64,000 bases of DNA. It comes from Orientallactaga sibirica (lineage: Eukaryota > Chordata > Mammalia > Rodentia > Dipodidae). The stretch is from assembly GCA_036365145.1 (NCBI GenBank), contig JAEOAD010000055.1, positions 1,240,001 to 1,304,000 of the forward strand, in the 5' to 3' direction. This document shows positions 1 through 15,183 of this stretch, piece by piece. The first letter of the stretch is position 1; each line of letters opens with the position of its first letter. The notes under the pieces are model-generated. The model was not told where the DNA came from and did not search any database. It saw only the letters and a program-made list of their open reading frames with translations. Position numbers and translations under genes: made by a program.

Positions 1-201
1 TATTCGACTTCAGAATCTAGTGACTATTTTCTGGATACCTGTCTTGCTATACATGTGCTCAAATGGAATCACTTGTTTATATATGCATTATATATGAGTC
101 AGAATACAATATAACCCTGCTCATAGGAATCCATCCTAGGAAATTATTTCATAGGAGCAAGAAACCGTATAGAGGTGTTATTCCTTAAAGAATTAATTAT
201 A

Positions 202-427
202 GGGACTGGAGTGATGGCTTAGCGGTTAAAGCACTTGCCTGCAAAGCCAAAGGACCTATGTTCGATTCCCCAGGACCCATGTAAGCCAGATGCACAAAGT
301 AGCGCATGTGTGTGGCTTATAGCGGCAGTTGACCCTGGCGCGCTCTTCCTCTATCTGCCTGTCTCTCTTCTCTCTCTCTCTCAAATAAATAAGTGAAAAA
401 ATTAAAATAATAATAAATTTAAAAAAA
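202..427 (+). mobile_element. B2 SINE
   Basis: tRNA-related head GGACTGGAGTGATGGCTTAG, TC-rich run and AATAAATAAG tail. Flanked by direct repeats AAGAATTAATTATA at 187-200 and 427-440. Confidence 0.92.
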
Positions 428-440
428 AGAATTAATTATA

Positions 441-875
441 ATAAAAGTTTTGACAACAGCTTACAAGAAAATTCACATTTGGGAAAAAAAATTCATAATG
501 TTACTTCAACTCAGGAAAATATATTAAAAGTGATAAATGTTTGGAAAATACAAAATGTTTAGAAGTGGGAAAAACTGAGTACAACGTATTAAGAACTCTA
601 TATAGCACTGTTTGCATATAGAAAAATACCAACAGGTAGATATAAAATAATTATTCAAAAATCCTTAGAAATAACTGAGTATTAAGAGTTTCTTTATGTC
701 CTGTTTCTGAATTAGGCTACAATAAAGTTCCACTCTGAGTAGAAAGCTCAAATGTTGGGGGGAAAAAAAAAGGAAAATAGGATATTCTGTGGTGCAAAAC
801 CTAGAGCCAATGAGACTCAGAGAAAAATCAAGAGACTAGGATTTTAAGAGTTTTCTGCTCATTAAAAAGCAAATG
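441..875. other. RAB6A: Intron 7, no gene or SINE seen
   Basis: AT-rich unique sequence. No splice-flanked Rab6 peptide on either strand. The final RAB6A exon was searched for here and not found. Confidence 0.7.
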
Positions 876-1393
876 AGCCGAGTGTGGTGGTGTACACCTT
901 TAATCCCAGACCGAGGTAGGAGGATTGCCATGAGTTCGAGGCCAGCCTGAGACTACACAATGAATTCAGGTCAGCCTGGGCTAGAGCAAGATCCTACCTC
1001 AAAAAAAACAAAAAATTAAAAATTATGGGCTGGAGAGATGGCTTAGCGATTAAGGCGCATGCCTGTGAAGCCCAAGGACCTAGGTTCAATTCTCCAGGTC
1101 CCACATAAGCCAGATGCAAAAAGTGGCACATGCATATGGAGTTCACTTGTAGTGGCTTGAGGCCCTGGCGTGCCCATTCTCACTCTCTCTCTCTGTGTCT
1201 AATAAATAAATGAAAATGAAAATTAAAATATATATATATTTTTTGGTTTTTCAAGGCAGGATCTCACTCTAGCCCAGGCTGACCTGGAATTCACTATGTA
1301 GTCTTAGGGTAGCCTCGACTCATGGCGATCCTCCTTCCTCTGCCTCCTGAGTGCTGGGATTAAAGGCATGCGCCACCACACCCAGCTGAAAAT
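876..1393. mobile_element. SINE cluster: B1(+), B2(+), B1(-)
   Basis: B1(+) 876-1010, B2(+) 1027-1235 and B1(-) 1238-1387. The last is set into the A-rich tail of the B2, whose tail resumes as AAATAAATCTTAAAA at 1390. That tail is the left edge of the 3.1-kb duplication. Confidence 0.88.
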
Positions 1394-2479
1394 AAATCTT
1401 AAAAAAAAAAAAAGAACAAGAGCCAGGTGTGGTGGTGCGCACCTTTAATCCCAGCACTCAGGAGGCAGAGGAAGGAGGATCTCCATGAATTTGAGTATAT
1501 CCCGAGACTACATAGTGAATTCCAGGTCAGCCTGAGCTAGAGTGAGACCCTACAAAAAAACCAAAAATTAAAAAATAAAAGAAAATAAAAAGCAAATGAA
1601 GGATCTGGGTATGGTGGCACATGCTTTTAATCCCAGCACTTGGGAGGCAGAGGTAGGAGGATCACCATGAGTTCAAGGCTACCCTGAAACTACATAGTGA
1701 ATTCCAGGTCAGCCTGAGCTAGAGTGAAACCCTACCTTGAAAAACCAAAAAAAAAAAAAAACCCCCCAAAACAAAAAACAAAACAAAACAAAAAACCATA
1801 CTAATAATAAAATACAATAAAGCAAATGAGGGAATAAGCAAACAACTACTACTGAATAATTATACAAAGCAGCAGGCTACAAAGGATGTACCTGGACAAT
1901 GAGACCCAACTAGTGACAGCAAAGCTCTCTGCGTACCAATTTATCAATTCCTGGATACTGAAGTAAGAGCCCAATATTCATTAGCTGACTATGAAAGGTA
2001 ATCTTGTCAACTTGGCCAAACTTAGAAGAAACTAGAAGACAAACCCCTGGGATGTCTGTGAAGGTGCTGAGAGAGGATTAACTGAGGTGGTAGACCCTTC
2101 CTGGATGTGGGTGGCACCATTCCATGGGCTGGGGAAATTGCTCTGTGGCTTACTTGCAAAGCCTGCTGGTCTAGGTTCAATTCTCCAAAACCCATGTAAA
2201 GCTGGACAGGCATTCATTTGCAGTGGTAAGAGTCCCTGCTGCATCCCCCCCCCACTGTGATCTGTGATATGCATAAATAAATAAAAATGAGAGACAGATT
2301 AGAATTCATCTCTGCTTCCTGATTGCAGATACAATGTGACAGCAGTCTCAGGCTCCTGCTACCAACAACTAGAGCTGTTCTGGGTGTCAGACCTTTGGTG
2401 CTCAAAGAAGTAAGAAACCCTTCCTTTCTTAAGGTGTTTTCCTCAGATGCCTTATCCCAGCAAAGAGAAAAATAACTCA

Positions 2480-2698
<219 letters not shown>

Positions 2699-4121
2699 TT
2701 AGCACCATGAAGGCTTAAAATAGTGTCTAGACAAGGGTAGTGATGCATGTCTGTGACGCAAGCACCCACGCAGGTGGAGGCAGGAGGATCAGGAGTTTGA
2801 GGCCAGCCTGGGCTACATGAAACCTTGTTTCAAACACTACCACCACCACCAATAAAGCCCATTCATAGAAACACCATCTCTGCTTTCCAACTGCTAGGTC
2901 AGGCATGAGCAAAGAGCTATGAAATAAGCAGCAAAAATGTCATTTGAGTCATAAAGTTCTTCTAAAATTCAGACAAGGGACAAATCATTCATTTGGTAAA
3001 ATAATATAGTGGCATTCCTATTTTTCAGAGCTAGATGCTGAGGTTTGCTTAGCATGCAGGAAACCCTGGATCTGCCACCCAGCACTCCACACCTGTAATC
3101 TCAGTATTTGGGAGGTGGAGCCAAAAAAAAAAAAAAAAAAAAAAACCCACACACACAAAATAACAAAAAAACTGTTCAAGGCCAGCTTGTGATACATGTG
3201 AGATCCTGTCTCAAAAAAAGAAAAAAAGCTGGAGAGATGGCTTAGCCTAAAGACTAAGGTTCGATTCCCCAGTACCCACATAAGCCAGACGCACGAGGTG
3301 GTGCATGCATCTAGAGGCCCTGGCACACCCATTCTCTATCTGCTGCTTTCTCTCTCCCCTCCTATTTCAAATATAAATATATCTATATCTATTTATCTAT
3401 ATATATGTAAATATTTTAAAAAGAGAGGGTGCTGGAGAATGGCTCAGCAGTTAAAAGTGCTTGCTTGGAAAGCCTGATGACCCAGGTTCAATCCCCCAGT
3501 ATCCAAGTAAAGTCAGATGCACAAAGTGGCACACGCACATGGAGTTTGTTTACAGTGGCAGGAGGCCCTGTTGTGCCCATATCCCTTCTCTCTGTCTTTT
3601 TCTTGCTCTCAAATAAATAATAAAAATATTTTAAAAAGAAAAAAAGTGTTAAGCACAAAGTCAATGTATTTCATGGAGTGAAAATCATTCTAGTCAAAAT
3701 TTCCCTTGATAATTACTTAGAAAAGTACTAGTAGGGCTCAAGAGGGCTCAGCGGTTAAGGTGCCTGCCTGCGAAGCCTAAAAACACTTGTTCACACCTCC
3801 AGGTCCCATGGTTAGCCAGCTGCAAAAGTGACTCAAGTGCGCAATGTCACACATGTCCACAAGGGGGCACACACATCTGGAGTTCATTCACAACACCTGA
3901 AAAGGCCCTGGTGGGCCCATTCTCTCTCTGCCTCTTCCTCTCTCTTTCTCAAATAAAAAAAAAGGAAAGGGGGCTGGGTGTGATGGCACACGCCTTTAAT
4001 CCCAGCACTCGGGAGGCAGAGGTAGGAGGATCGCGGAGAGTTCAAGGCCACCCTGAGACTACATAGTTAATTCCAGGTCAGCCTGGACCAGAGTGAGACC
4101 CTACCTTGAAAAACCAAAAAA

Positions 4122-4215
4122 AAGAAAGGGGAAGGAAGGGGAGGGAAGGGAAGGGGAAGGGGAAGGGAAGGGAAGGGAAAGAAGAGGGAAAGAAAGGGAA
4201 GGGAAGGAAAGGACA
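4122..4215 (+). repeat. GGGAA-rich purine tract (duplicated at 7252-7345)
   Basis: About 90 bp of almost pure purine, mainly GGGAA units, grown from a B1 tail. It can form triplex DNA. Confidence 0.85.
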
Positions 4216-4524
4216 GAACTACTAGTTAGAAATTAACTCAGGACCTCTCCCTACAGCTGGTCTTTCCTCTATCACTTGAATGAGTCCCAGTGGAAGTGGT
4301 TGGGCTGTTTTTGAGGAATGAGGTTATAAAAAAATTTATCACCAACAGGATAAACACCCAACCCTAGTGAGATATTTGAGAGGCATATGGGAACAGATGT
4401 GTGTGTATATATAGTATAATGGCAGTTACAAACTGCTAGATTATTTCAACTATTTCTCTTCTAGTTAGGCATGAAGTGCAGGATTCCTGGATGTTAGTTA
4501 AGTGCACTTGTGGTGCACCTCTCC

Positions 4525-7652
<3,128 letters not shown>

Positions 7653-7677
7653 TGAAGCGCTGCTAACTTGAGGCATC

Positions 7678-7836
7678 ATCTTTTTTTTTTTTTGGTTTTG
7701 TGAGGTAAGGTCTCACTCTGGTCCAGGCTGACCTGGAATTCACTATGTAGTCTCAGGGTAGCCTCGAACTCTTGGCAATCCTCCTACCTCTGCCTCCCAA
7801 GTGCTGGGATTAAAGGCGCGTGCCACCACGCCCGGC
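7678..7836 (-). mobile_element. B1 SINE
   Basis: T run then full-length reverse B1 ending CCACCACGCCCGGC. It is the first element beyond the right end of the duplication. Confidence 0.9.
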
Positions 7837-7927
7837 CATTATCTTATTCTTTAGGGATACAGAAATGAACAAGATACTTTAAGAGCTCTCAATCTGCAAA
7901 GAAGATAGACTCAATTCCTTGCTAATG

Positions 7928-8163
7928 GACTGGAGAGTTTGCTCAGTGGTTAAGGCACTGGCCTGCAAAGCCTAACAACCCAGTACTCATGTAGAAACAG
8001 ATGCACATAGTGGTGCATGCATCTGGAGTTCATTTGCAGTAGCAAGAGGCCCTGTGCATGTGCCCCCTTGTGCATCTGGCTTACATGGGTCTTGGAGAAT
8101 TGAACAGGGATCCTTTGGCTTTGCAGGCAAACACCTTAATTGCCAAGCCATCTCTCCAGCCCA
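7928..8163. mobile_element. Inverted B2 pair (hairpin)
   Basis: B2(+) head at 7928-8055 meets a B2(-) at 8056-8163 with no spacer, so both arms end in CTCTCCAGCC-like heads pointing outward. Confidence 0.85.
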
Positions 8164-8289
8164 TTTTGGATTTTTAGTGACAAAGTTAGGCTTAAGACTC
8201 ACTATCCAACCCAAATAGCTACTTGATATAAAACTGCAGAATGCTTACCTTTATACCACTTCAGGCATGCTACAAATTGTGCCTAATCA

Positions 8290-8850
8290 AAGCTCATAAA
8301 GGTTCTTTATTTTTTAACACATTTATTTATTTAATGTGTGGTGTATATGAGTGTTCATATATATATGGCACATGTATGGAGGCCAGAGATCAATGTTGGA
8401 TGTCTTCCTCAATCACTTTCCATATTATTCTTTTTGTTTGTTTTTTCAAGGTAGAATCTCACCTGGAACTCACTCTGTAGTCCTGAACTGGCACCTTAAA
8501 CTCAAAGTGATTCTCCTACCTCAGCCTTCCGAGGTGAGAAAAGGTTTCTCGCTGAACCTAGAGCTCTCTCATTCAGCTAGACTACCTACCAGTGAGCCCC
8601 AGGTATCCCATGTCTCTTCAACACCTGAGATTATAGGCAAGCATCTCCAACACCTGGCATTTTACAGGGGTGTTAGAGATCTGAACTCAGGTCCTCATGC
8701 TTGCATAAGCACTTTATCCACTGAGCCATCTCCCCACTCCACCTTTTTGTGACAGGGTCTCCCTCTGTAGCCCAGGCTAGCCTTGAATTGAGAATCTCTT
8801 GCCTCTACCTACCAAGTGTTGGGATTACATGAGTGTGTCACTGTGCCCAG
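8290..8850 (-). mobile_element. Old composite rodent repeat with B1-like end
   Basis: Contains GGCACATGTATGGAGGCCAG, a B1-derived middle (8430-8530), a CTGAGCCATCTCCCCACTCC tRNA-like end near 8720 and a diverged B1(-) at 8738-8850. Heavily mutated. Confidence 0.5.
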
Positions 8851-9214
8851 GTGATGATATAGTCGCTATAGCATATCAAATCAATTGTCTAAGGTGTGTC
8901 TATTTGTACCAGTATGAGTACAATTTCAAATATAAATATCCTAGACATCAGAATAAATACTGCATTGATGACTGTGAAAGCCATTTTTATGAACAAACAT
9001 AAAAAACTTACAAAACCTGGACTGACAAAGTGTATTAGATAATTTTAGGAGAGTATCACACCCTTTTTAAGCCATAAAATATCAATTTTAATTAATACAA
9101 AGTTAGAAAATCCTACTCGAGTAAAACAAAAGCAGAATATCAGTCTTCTCAGTTTAAAATTACATGCACCAGAAAAATGCCAATACCTATTAATAAATCA
9201 CCTTTGATCTAGTC

Positions 9215-9960
9215 TGTTGCAGTCAGTTTCTTGTTATTGGACAAACACTTGACTAGCTGGGTGTGGTAGTACACGCCTTTAATCCCAGCACCGGGGAGGC
9301 GGAGGTAGGAGGATTGCTGTGAGTTCAAGGCCACCCTGAGACTACCTAGGGAATTCCAGGTCAGTCTAGGCTAGAGTGAGACCTACCTCAAAAAAACAAA
9401 ACAACAACAACAAAAAACACTTGACTAGAAACAGCTTATTGGAGGAAAGGGTTTTAGGTTTGCAGAATCCAGGGGAAGCACCATCAATGGCAGAAGAAGC
9501 TGACTCATTTCCATAGATCATAGCAGAGACATCACCAAATAGCCAACAAACACAAAAAAGCACAAACAGGGCTGGAGAGATGGCTTAGTGGTTAAAGCGC
9601 TTGCCTGCGAAGCCTAAGGATCCAGTTATATTCCCCAATAACCATGTAAGCCAGTTGCACATGGTGACACACGCTTCTGGAGTTTGTTTGCAGTGGCTAG
9701 AGGCCCAGGCACACCCATTCTCTATCTACCTTTCACTCTCTTGCAATTAAATAAAAAAAAAAATATTTTAAAAGCACAAACAACTAGAGCTCCAAACAAC
9801 TTAGGGGCAAACACAAGATCTGCCCCTAAACACATATTAGGGCTGGACTACAAGAACCACCCCCAAGTGACACACCTCTTCCCCAGGAGGGCTCCACCCA
9901 TTGGAGGAGACTCAAGATTTAAGCTTGAGTGTATGGGGCCACACATTTAAACCACTATAC
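9215..9960 (-). mobile_element. Same-family rodent repeat interrupted by B1 and B2
   Basis: Host blocks at 9215-9253, 9416-9570 and 9770-9960. A B1(+) at 9254-9415 is flanked by AAACACTTGACTAG on both sides, and a B2(+) at 9570-9768 by AAAAGCACAAACA. Both duplications are near perfect, so both insertions are clean. Confidence 0.6.
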
Positions 9961-9974
9961 AGCCATTACAAAAT

Positions 9975-10125
9975 AGAGTATGCAGCACACTCCTTTAATC
10001 CCAGCACTCAGGAGGCAGAGGTAGGAAGATCACTGTGAGTTCAAGGTCAGCCTGAGACTACATAGTGAATTCCAGTCAGCCTGGACTAGAGCAAGATTCT
10101 ACTTTGAAAAACCAAAGTAAAGCAA
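9975..10125 (+). mobile_element. B1 SINE
   Basis: Forward B1 with a diverged first 15 bases, ending in a TTTGAAAAACCAAAG tail. Confidence 0.85.
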
Positions 10126-10194
10126 AACAAATAAACAAAAAGAGTAAAATAGAAAGCAAAACAAAAGTGTTCTCTGTTCCGCAATGGACCCTGA

Positions 10195-10455
10195 GCCTTG
10201 GAGGGTGTGACAGAGATGTTTCAGTGCTGGACACTCCTCTATCCCTTCTTCTCAGCACTATGTTGCTTTGCCTAGCAATACCTTTGCAAGACCCTCATAA
10301 TAGAGGAAAAAGATGATGACATCAAATTAAAAGAGAGACTAATGGAGAGAGGGAGGGGATATGATGGAGAGTGGAGTTCTGAAGGGGAATGGGGGAGGGT
10401 AGGGAAATATGGTTCTTTTGTCTGTAAGTATAGAAGTTGTCAATTAAAAAAAGTG
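10195..10455 (+). mobile_element. L1 3' UTR fragment
   Basis: 5'-truncated copy sharing ATATGATGGAGAGTGGAGTT, a G-rich run and a terminal GTCAATTAAAAAAAG with the longer element at 41690-42380. Confidence 0.7.
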
Positions 10456-10595
10456 GCCAGGTATGGTGGCGCACGCCTTGAGGTAGACATAGGAGGATCG
10501 CTGTGAGTTTGAGGCCACCCTGAGATTACACAGCAAATTCCAGGTCAGCCTGGACCAGAGTAAGATCCTACCTCAAAAAACAAAAAACAACAACA
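10456..10595 (+). mobile_element. B1 SINE with internal deletion
   Basis: Head GCCAGGTATGGTGGCGCACG jumps straight to TTGAGGTAGACATAGGAGG. The usual AATCCCAGCACTCGGGAGG block is missing. Confidence 0.85.
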
Positions 10596-10829
10596 AAAAA
10601 GTGTTTTCTCACCAATATTGGATGAAAGTAATGACCTATTCAGAACTGTTTACAGGCAGCAAGTATTGTAACTAATAATGTATTTATAGGATAAAATTTA
10701 AATGTTTCTCTATCTTAGATATTTGTTCTAGATAAAAATACTCAATTTTGGTCTTAATAATGTTAACATTTGCCCGTGTAGGCAAATGTATACTCAGTAT
10801 ATTTATTTAATATATGTACATATTTTTAA

Positions 10830-11022
10830 AAATATTTTTATTTATTTGACAGAGAAAGAGGAAGCTAGACAGAGAGAGAATGGGCACGTCAGGGCCTTCA
10901 GCTACTGCAAATGAACTCCAGATGCATGTGCCACCTTGTACATCTGGCTTACATGGGTCCTGGAAAATTGCCTTTAGTTTTGCAGGCAAGTGCCTCAACT
11001 GCTAAGCCATCTCTCCAGCCCT
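10830..11022 (-). mobile_element. B2 SINE
   Basis: Reverse B2 ending CTAAGCCATCTCTCCAGCCC. A copy of the TTATTTAATATAT target lies on each side (10801 and 11022). Confidence 0.9.
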
Positions 11023-11159
11023 TATTTAATATATTTTTGATGATTAAATAACATTTTTAAATTAAATGATCACCCTTTCTGCCTGTGATAAAGTATTACT
11101 AATTACTTAATAACTAAGATGAAAAGATGTCTATTTCATATCTTAAAAACTTCAGGGGT

Positions 11160-11810
11160 GGGCTGGAGAGATGGCTTAGTGGTTAAGGTGCCTGCCTGCG
11201 AAGCCTAAGAATGCCCGCTTGATTCTCCAGGTCCCACATTTAGCCAGACACAAAAGTGAGGCAAGAGCACAATGGCACACATGTCCACAAGGGAGCGCAA
11301 GCATCTGGAGTTCATTCACAGCAGCTGAGCTCACTGGTGCACCCATTCTCTGCCTCTTCCTCTTGCTCTCTCTCTCAAATTAAAAAAAAAAAAAAAAAAA
11401 AACACTTCAGGGGCTGGAGAGATGGCTTAATGGTTAAGACGCATGCCTGCAAAGCCTAAGGACCCCAGTTCAATTCTCCAGGTCCCACATAAGTCACACA
11501 TGGTGGCGCATGCGTCTGGAGTTTGTTTACAGTGGCTAGAGGTCCTGATGTGTCCATTCTCACTTTCTCTCTCTCCCTCTCCCATAAATAAGGGCTGGAG
11601 AGATGGCTAAGCGGTTAAGATACATGCATGTGAAGCTTAAGGACCTAGGTTCTATTCTCCAGGTCCCACATAAGCCAGATGCACATGGTGGCACATGCAT
11701 CTGGAGTTTGTTTGCAGTGGCTAGAGGCCCTGGTATGCCCATTCTCTCCCTCTCTCTGCCTCTAATAAATAAATAAATAAACAAACAAATAAACAAATAA
11801 AAATAAAATC
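11160..11810 (+). mobile_element. Three B2 SINEs in a head-to-tail row
   Basis: B2 at 11160-11400 (long subfamily with the extra GCACAATGGCACACATGTCC block), B2 at 11410-11590 and B2 at 11592-11810. Each newer element sits in the A-rich tail of the previous one. Confidence 0.9.
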
Positions 11811-11972
11811 TTTAAAAAAAAATTCAGAAAACCAGATAACCAATTAAGAAATATTTCTTAGTTTATATTCCAAATCAAAGTAATATGAAGGGAAAAAAAA
11901 TTTCAAATCAGCAAGTCATTTTCCATATGACAGAAATACCTTCTGTGTGGCTGGCTACTGCCAATTTCAAGG

Positions 11973-12352
11973 GGAATGATTTTTTTTGTTTTTCGAGGTA
12001 GGGTCTCACTCTAGCCCAGGCTGACCTGGAATTCACTCTGTATTCACAGGGTGGCCTTGAACTCATGTCAATCCTCCTACCTCTGCTTCCCAAGTGCTGG
12101 GATTAAAGGTGTGCGCCCCCATGCCTAGCATTTAAAAAAAAAATAATTAATTAATTTATTTATTTGAGAGAGAAAGAAATAGGCAGAGAGAGAGAGAGAG
12201 AATGGGAATGTCAGGGCCTCTACCCCCTGCAAACAAACTCCAGATGCATGCACTCCCTTGGGCATCTGGCTTACATATGTCCTGGAGAGTTGAGCCGGGA
12301 TCCTTTGGCTTTGCAGGCAAACACCTTAACTGCTAAGCCCTTTCTCCAGCCC
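11973..12352 (-). mobile_element. B1(-) followed by B2(-)
   Basis: B1(-) 11973-12129 and B2(-) 12130-12352 abut. Target copy GGGGAATGATTTTT before and GGGGGACGATTTTT after the pair suggests one insertion into the other's tail. Confidence 0.88.
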
Positions 12353-12556
12353 AAGGGGGACGATTTTTAAGCTATTATTTAAATGCTCTTATTAAAATTT
12401 TAATCCCTCTTGGGTTTCATTCTATCATTTTAGGAGAGGGGTTCAGGATTTTACTTTCTTGATTGAATTACATAAACTAAGAAATAACAAGTCTCTGATA
12501 CTAAAATAAAATTCTAACTAATGCACTGTCAAACTCCTTATAAAATGAAAAACATG

Positions 12557-12945
12557 AGTCGGGCGTGGTGGCTCACACCTTTAATCTCAGCACTCCAGAG
12601 GCAAAGGTAGGAGGATCAACATGAGTTCAAAGCCACCCTGAGGACTACATAGTGAATTCCAGGTCAGCCTGCAGTAGATTGAGACCTTACCTCAAAAACA
12701 AACAAACAAACAAAAATTCACTCAGGGGGGCTAGAGAGATGGCTTAGCGGTAAAGGTATTTGCCTATGAAGCCTAAGGACCCTGGTTTGATTCTCCAGGT
12801 CCCATATAAGCCAGATGCACAACGGAGCGCATGCATCTGGAGTTTGTTTGCAGTGGCTGGAGGCCCTGGCGCACCCATTCTCCCTCTCCCTCTCTCCTTA
12901 TCTCTGTCTCTAATAAATAAATAAAGTAAATAAAAATAAATCTTA
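12557..12945 (+). mobile_element. B1(+) and B2(+)
   Basis: B1(+) 12557-12712 with a CAAACAAACAAACAAAA tail. B2(+) 12728-12945 is flanked by AAATTCACTCAGG on both sides. Confidence 0.9.
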
Positions 12946-12960
12946 AAAAAAATTCACTCA

Positions 12961-13390
12961 GGCTAGAGAGATGGCTCAGTGGTTAAAGGTGCTTGCTTGT
13001 AAGGCCTGGGCTCAATTCTCTAGTACCTACATAAAGCCAAATACAGAGTGGTGCATGCATCTGGAGCTCTTTTTTTAATTAATTAAATTTTTAAAGATTA
13101 AAAAAAATTATTTGTTCACTTATTAGAGACAGAGGGAGAGAGAGAGAATGAGTAAGAATGGGCATGCCAGGGCCTCTAGAACTCCAGATGCATGCACCAT
13201 CATGTGCATCTGGCTTATGTAAGAACTGGAGAATCGAATGGGGACCCTTAAGCTTCGCAGGCATGCACCTTAACCGCTAAGCCATCTCTCCAGCCCACAT
13301 CTGGAGTTCTTTTGCAGTGGCAGGAGGCCCGGGTGTGCCCATGCACTCACTCACTCTCAAAGAAAGAAAGAAAGCAAACAAAAAAAAAAT
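12961..13390 (+). mobile_element. B2(+) split by a nested B2(-)
   Basis: Host B2(+) blocks 12961-13076 and 13297-13390 are separated by a complete B2(-) at 13077-13296. CATCTGGAG plus TCTTTT occurs on both sides as target duplication. Confidence 0.88.
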
Positions 13391-13417
13391 TATGCAGCCT
13401 CAAGGTAATTTAATACA

Positions 13418-13755
13418 ATATTTTTTTGTTTGTTTGTTTTTCGAGGTAGGGTCTCACCACTGGCCCAGGCTGACCTGGAATTAACTTTGTATTCTCAGGG
13501 TGGTCTCGAACTCACAGTGATCCTCCTACCTCTGCCTCCCGAGTGCTGGGATTAAAGGCGTGCGCCACCACGCCCGGCTAATACAATATTTTTAGTATGC
13601 CTTTTTTTTGCTTGTTTGTTTTTTTGGTTTTTTGAGATAGGTTCTTGCTCTAGCCCAGGCTGACCTGGAATTCACTATGTAGTCTCATGGTGATCCTCCT
13701 ACCTCTGCCTCCCGAGTGCTGGAATTAAAGGCCTGCACCACCATGCCTGACTAGT
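13418..13755 (-). mobile_element. Two B1 SINEs
   Basis: B1(-) 13418-13580 (close to consensus, ends CACGCCCGGC) and B1(-) 13612-13755 (shorter, lacking the GGGTGGCCTCGAACTC block). Confidence 0.9.
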
Positions 13756-13904
13756 ATGTCTGTATTTTGACTGCATGAGGACAGGTGTAGAATGTTTCAC
13801 TTATGGCATCAAATAGGAGATCAAAACCTTCATATTATTGAGCATTTCAGATTAGAACCTACAACTTACACTCCAATAAAAGCTGTTTAAAAAATTCTGG
13901 GGGT

Positions 13905-14275
13905 GGGGCTGCGGAGATGGCTTGGCCTTTAGCACCTACCTACAAAGCCAAAGAACCCAGGTTGGATTCCCCAGGACCCATGTAAGCCAGATGTACACAA
14001 GGTGGCACATGCATCTGGAGTTCATTTGCTGCAGCTGGATGCCCTGGTGCTTCCATTCTCTCACCTCATACTCGCTCTCTCAAATAAATAAATAAATAAA
14101 AATAAAATAAATATTTTTTTTAATTCTGGAGAGAGAGTTCTGTGGTTAAATGCACTTGCTTACAAAACCTGAAGGCCTGAGTTTGATTCTCCAGTACCCA
14201 TATAAAGCCAGATGGAGTTTGTTTGCAGCAGCATGTCCATTCTCATTCTCTCTCTCTCTCTGCTTGCAAATAATT
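13905..14275 (+). mobile_element. Two B2 SINEs
   Basis: B2(+) 13905-14120 and a shortened B2(+) 14125-14275 that lacks the middle AAGGTGGCGCATGCATCTGG block. Confidence 0.85.
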
Positions 14276-14289
14276 TTTTGTTAATTTCA

Positions 14290-14670
14290 AGGTTGAGCCA
14301 CTTATCACTTATTATAGTCTGTATTAATACATTCTGGGAATATATTAATTTTGACGGGCAATCTTCAAAATACTGTGGTGAGTTAGCTAACAGTTTCCCA
14401 AGAGTCTGGATCTGAGAAAAGTCATTTATCACAGGCAGCTTGGATGGCTGATCACTTAATTGAATGTCTCAAGAAAACCAACAGCAGCAACAAGACAGCC
14501 TATAAGCCCCATAAATCCGATTCCACTGCTCTGTATAATATATGGCCATGATTAATTAAGCAAGTTTAAATTATGGCTAACTCATCTTGTAGAAAACAGC
14601 TTGGTAATTAATATAAGACCTCATTATATTTTCCTGCCTTCATTCTCCCCAGAAAATTATTAAAAAATTG
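14290..14670. other. RAB6A: Intron 6 unique sequence
   Basis: AT-rich, no SINE and no recognisable exon on either strand. Confidence 0.6.
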
Positions 14671-14678
14671 TTGAGGGG

Positions 14679-15130
14679 GAGCTGGAGAAATGGCTTAGTG
14701 GTTAAGGTGTGTGCCTGCGAAGCCAAAGGACCCCGGTTCTATTCTCCAGGACCCACGTAAACTAGATGCACAAGGGGCACATGCATTTGGAGTTCGTTTG
14801 CAGTGGCTGGAGGCCCTTGCATGCCCATTCTCTCTTTCTCTGACTGCCTCTCTTCTATCTCTCTCTCTGCTTGCAAATAAAATAATAATAAAAAATATTT
14901 TTAAAAAATTGTTGAAGGCTGAAGAGATGGCTTAGCAGTTAAGGTGCCTGCCTGTGAAGCCTAAGAATGCACCTTCGAAACTCTAGGTCCCACGTTTAGC
15001 CAGATGCAAGTGTGCAATGTCACACACGCACATAAGAGGGCGCATGCACCTGGAGTTTGTTCACAGAGGCCGAGAGGCCACTGATGCACCCATTCTTTCT
15101 GTCACTTTCTCTGTCTCTCTCAAAAAAAGG
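14679..15130 (+). mobile_element. Two B2 SINEs of different subfamilies
   Basis: B2(+) 14679-14910 (short form) and B2(+) 14914-15130 (long form with CAATGTCACACACGCACA). They are flanked by AAAAAATTGTTGA repeats at 14661 and 14905. Confidence 0.88.
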
Positions 15131-15183
15131 TAAGTAATTTTTGAAAACAGTTTAAACACCAGTTTATTTAAAATGAAGTAATC

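Noticed and set aside
1..1393. RAB6A terminal exon (residues 188-208, CSC end)
   Set aside because: Searched on the minus strand for the IDIKLEKPQE and GGCSC coding sequence; not present, so it must lie beyond the left edge.
11160..11810. Regular repeats that could suggest a CRISPR-like array
   Set aside because: They are consecutive B2 SINEs about 200 bp long with A-rich tails in a mammalian genome.
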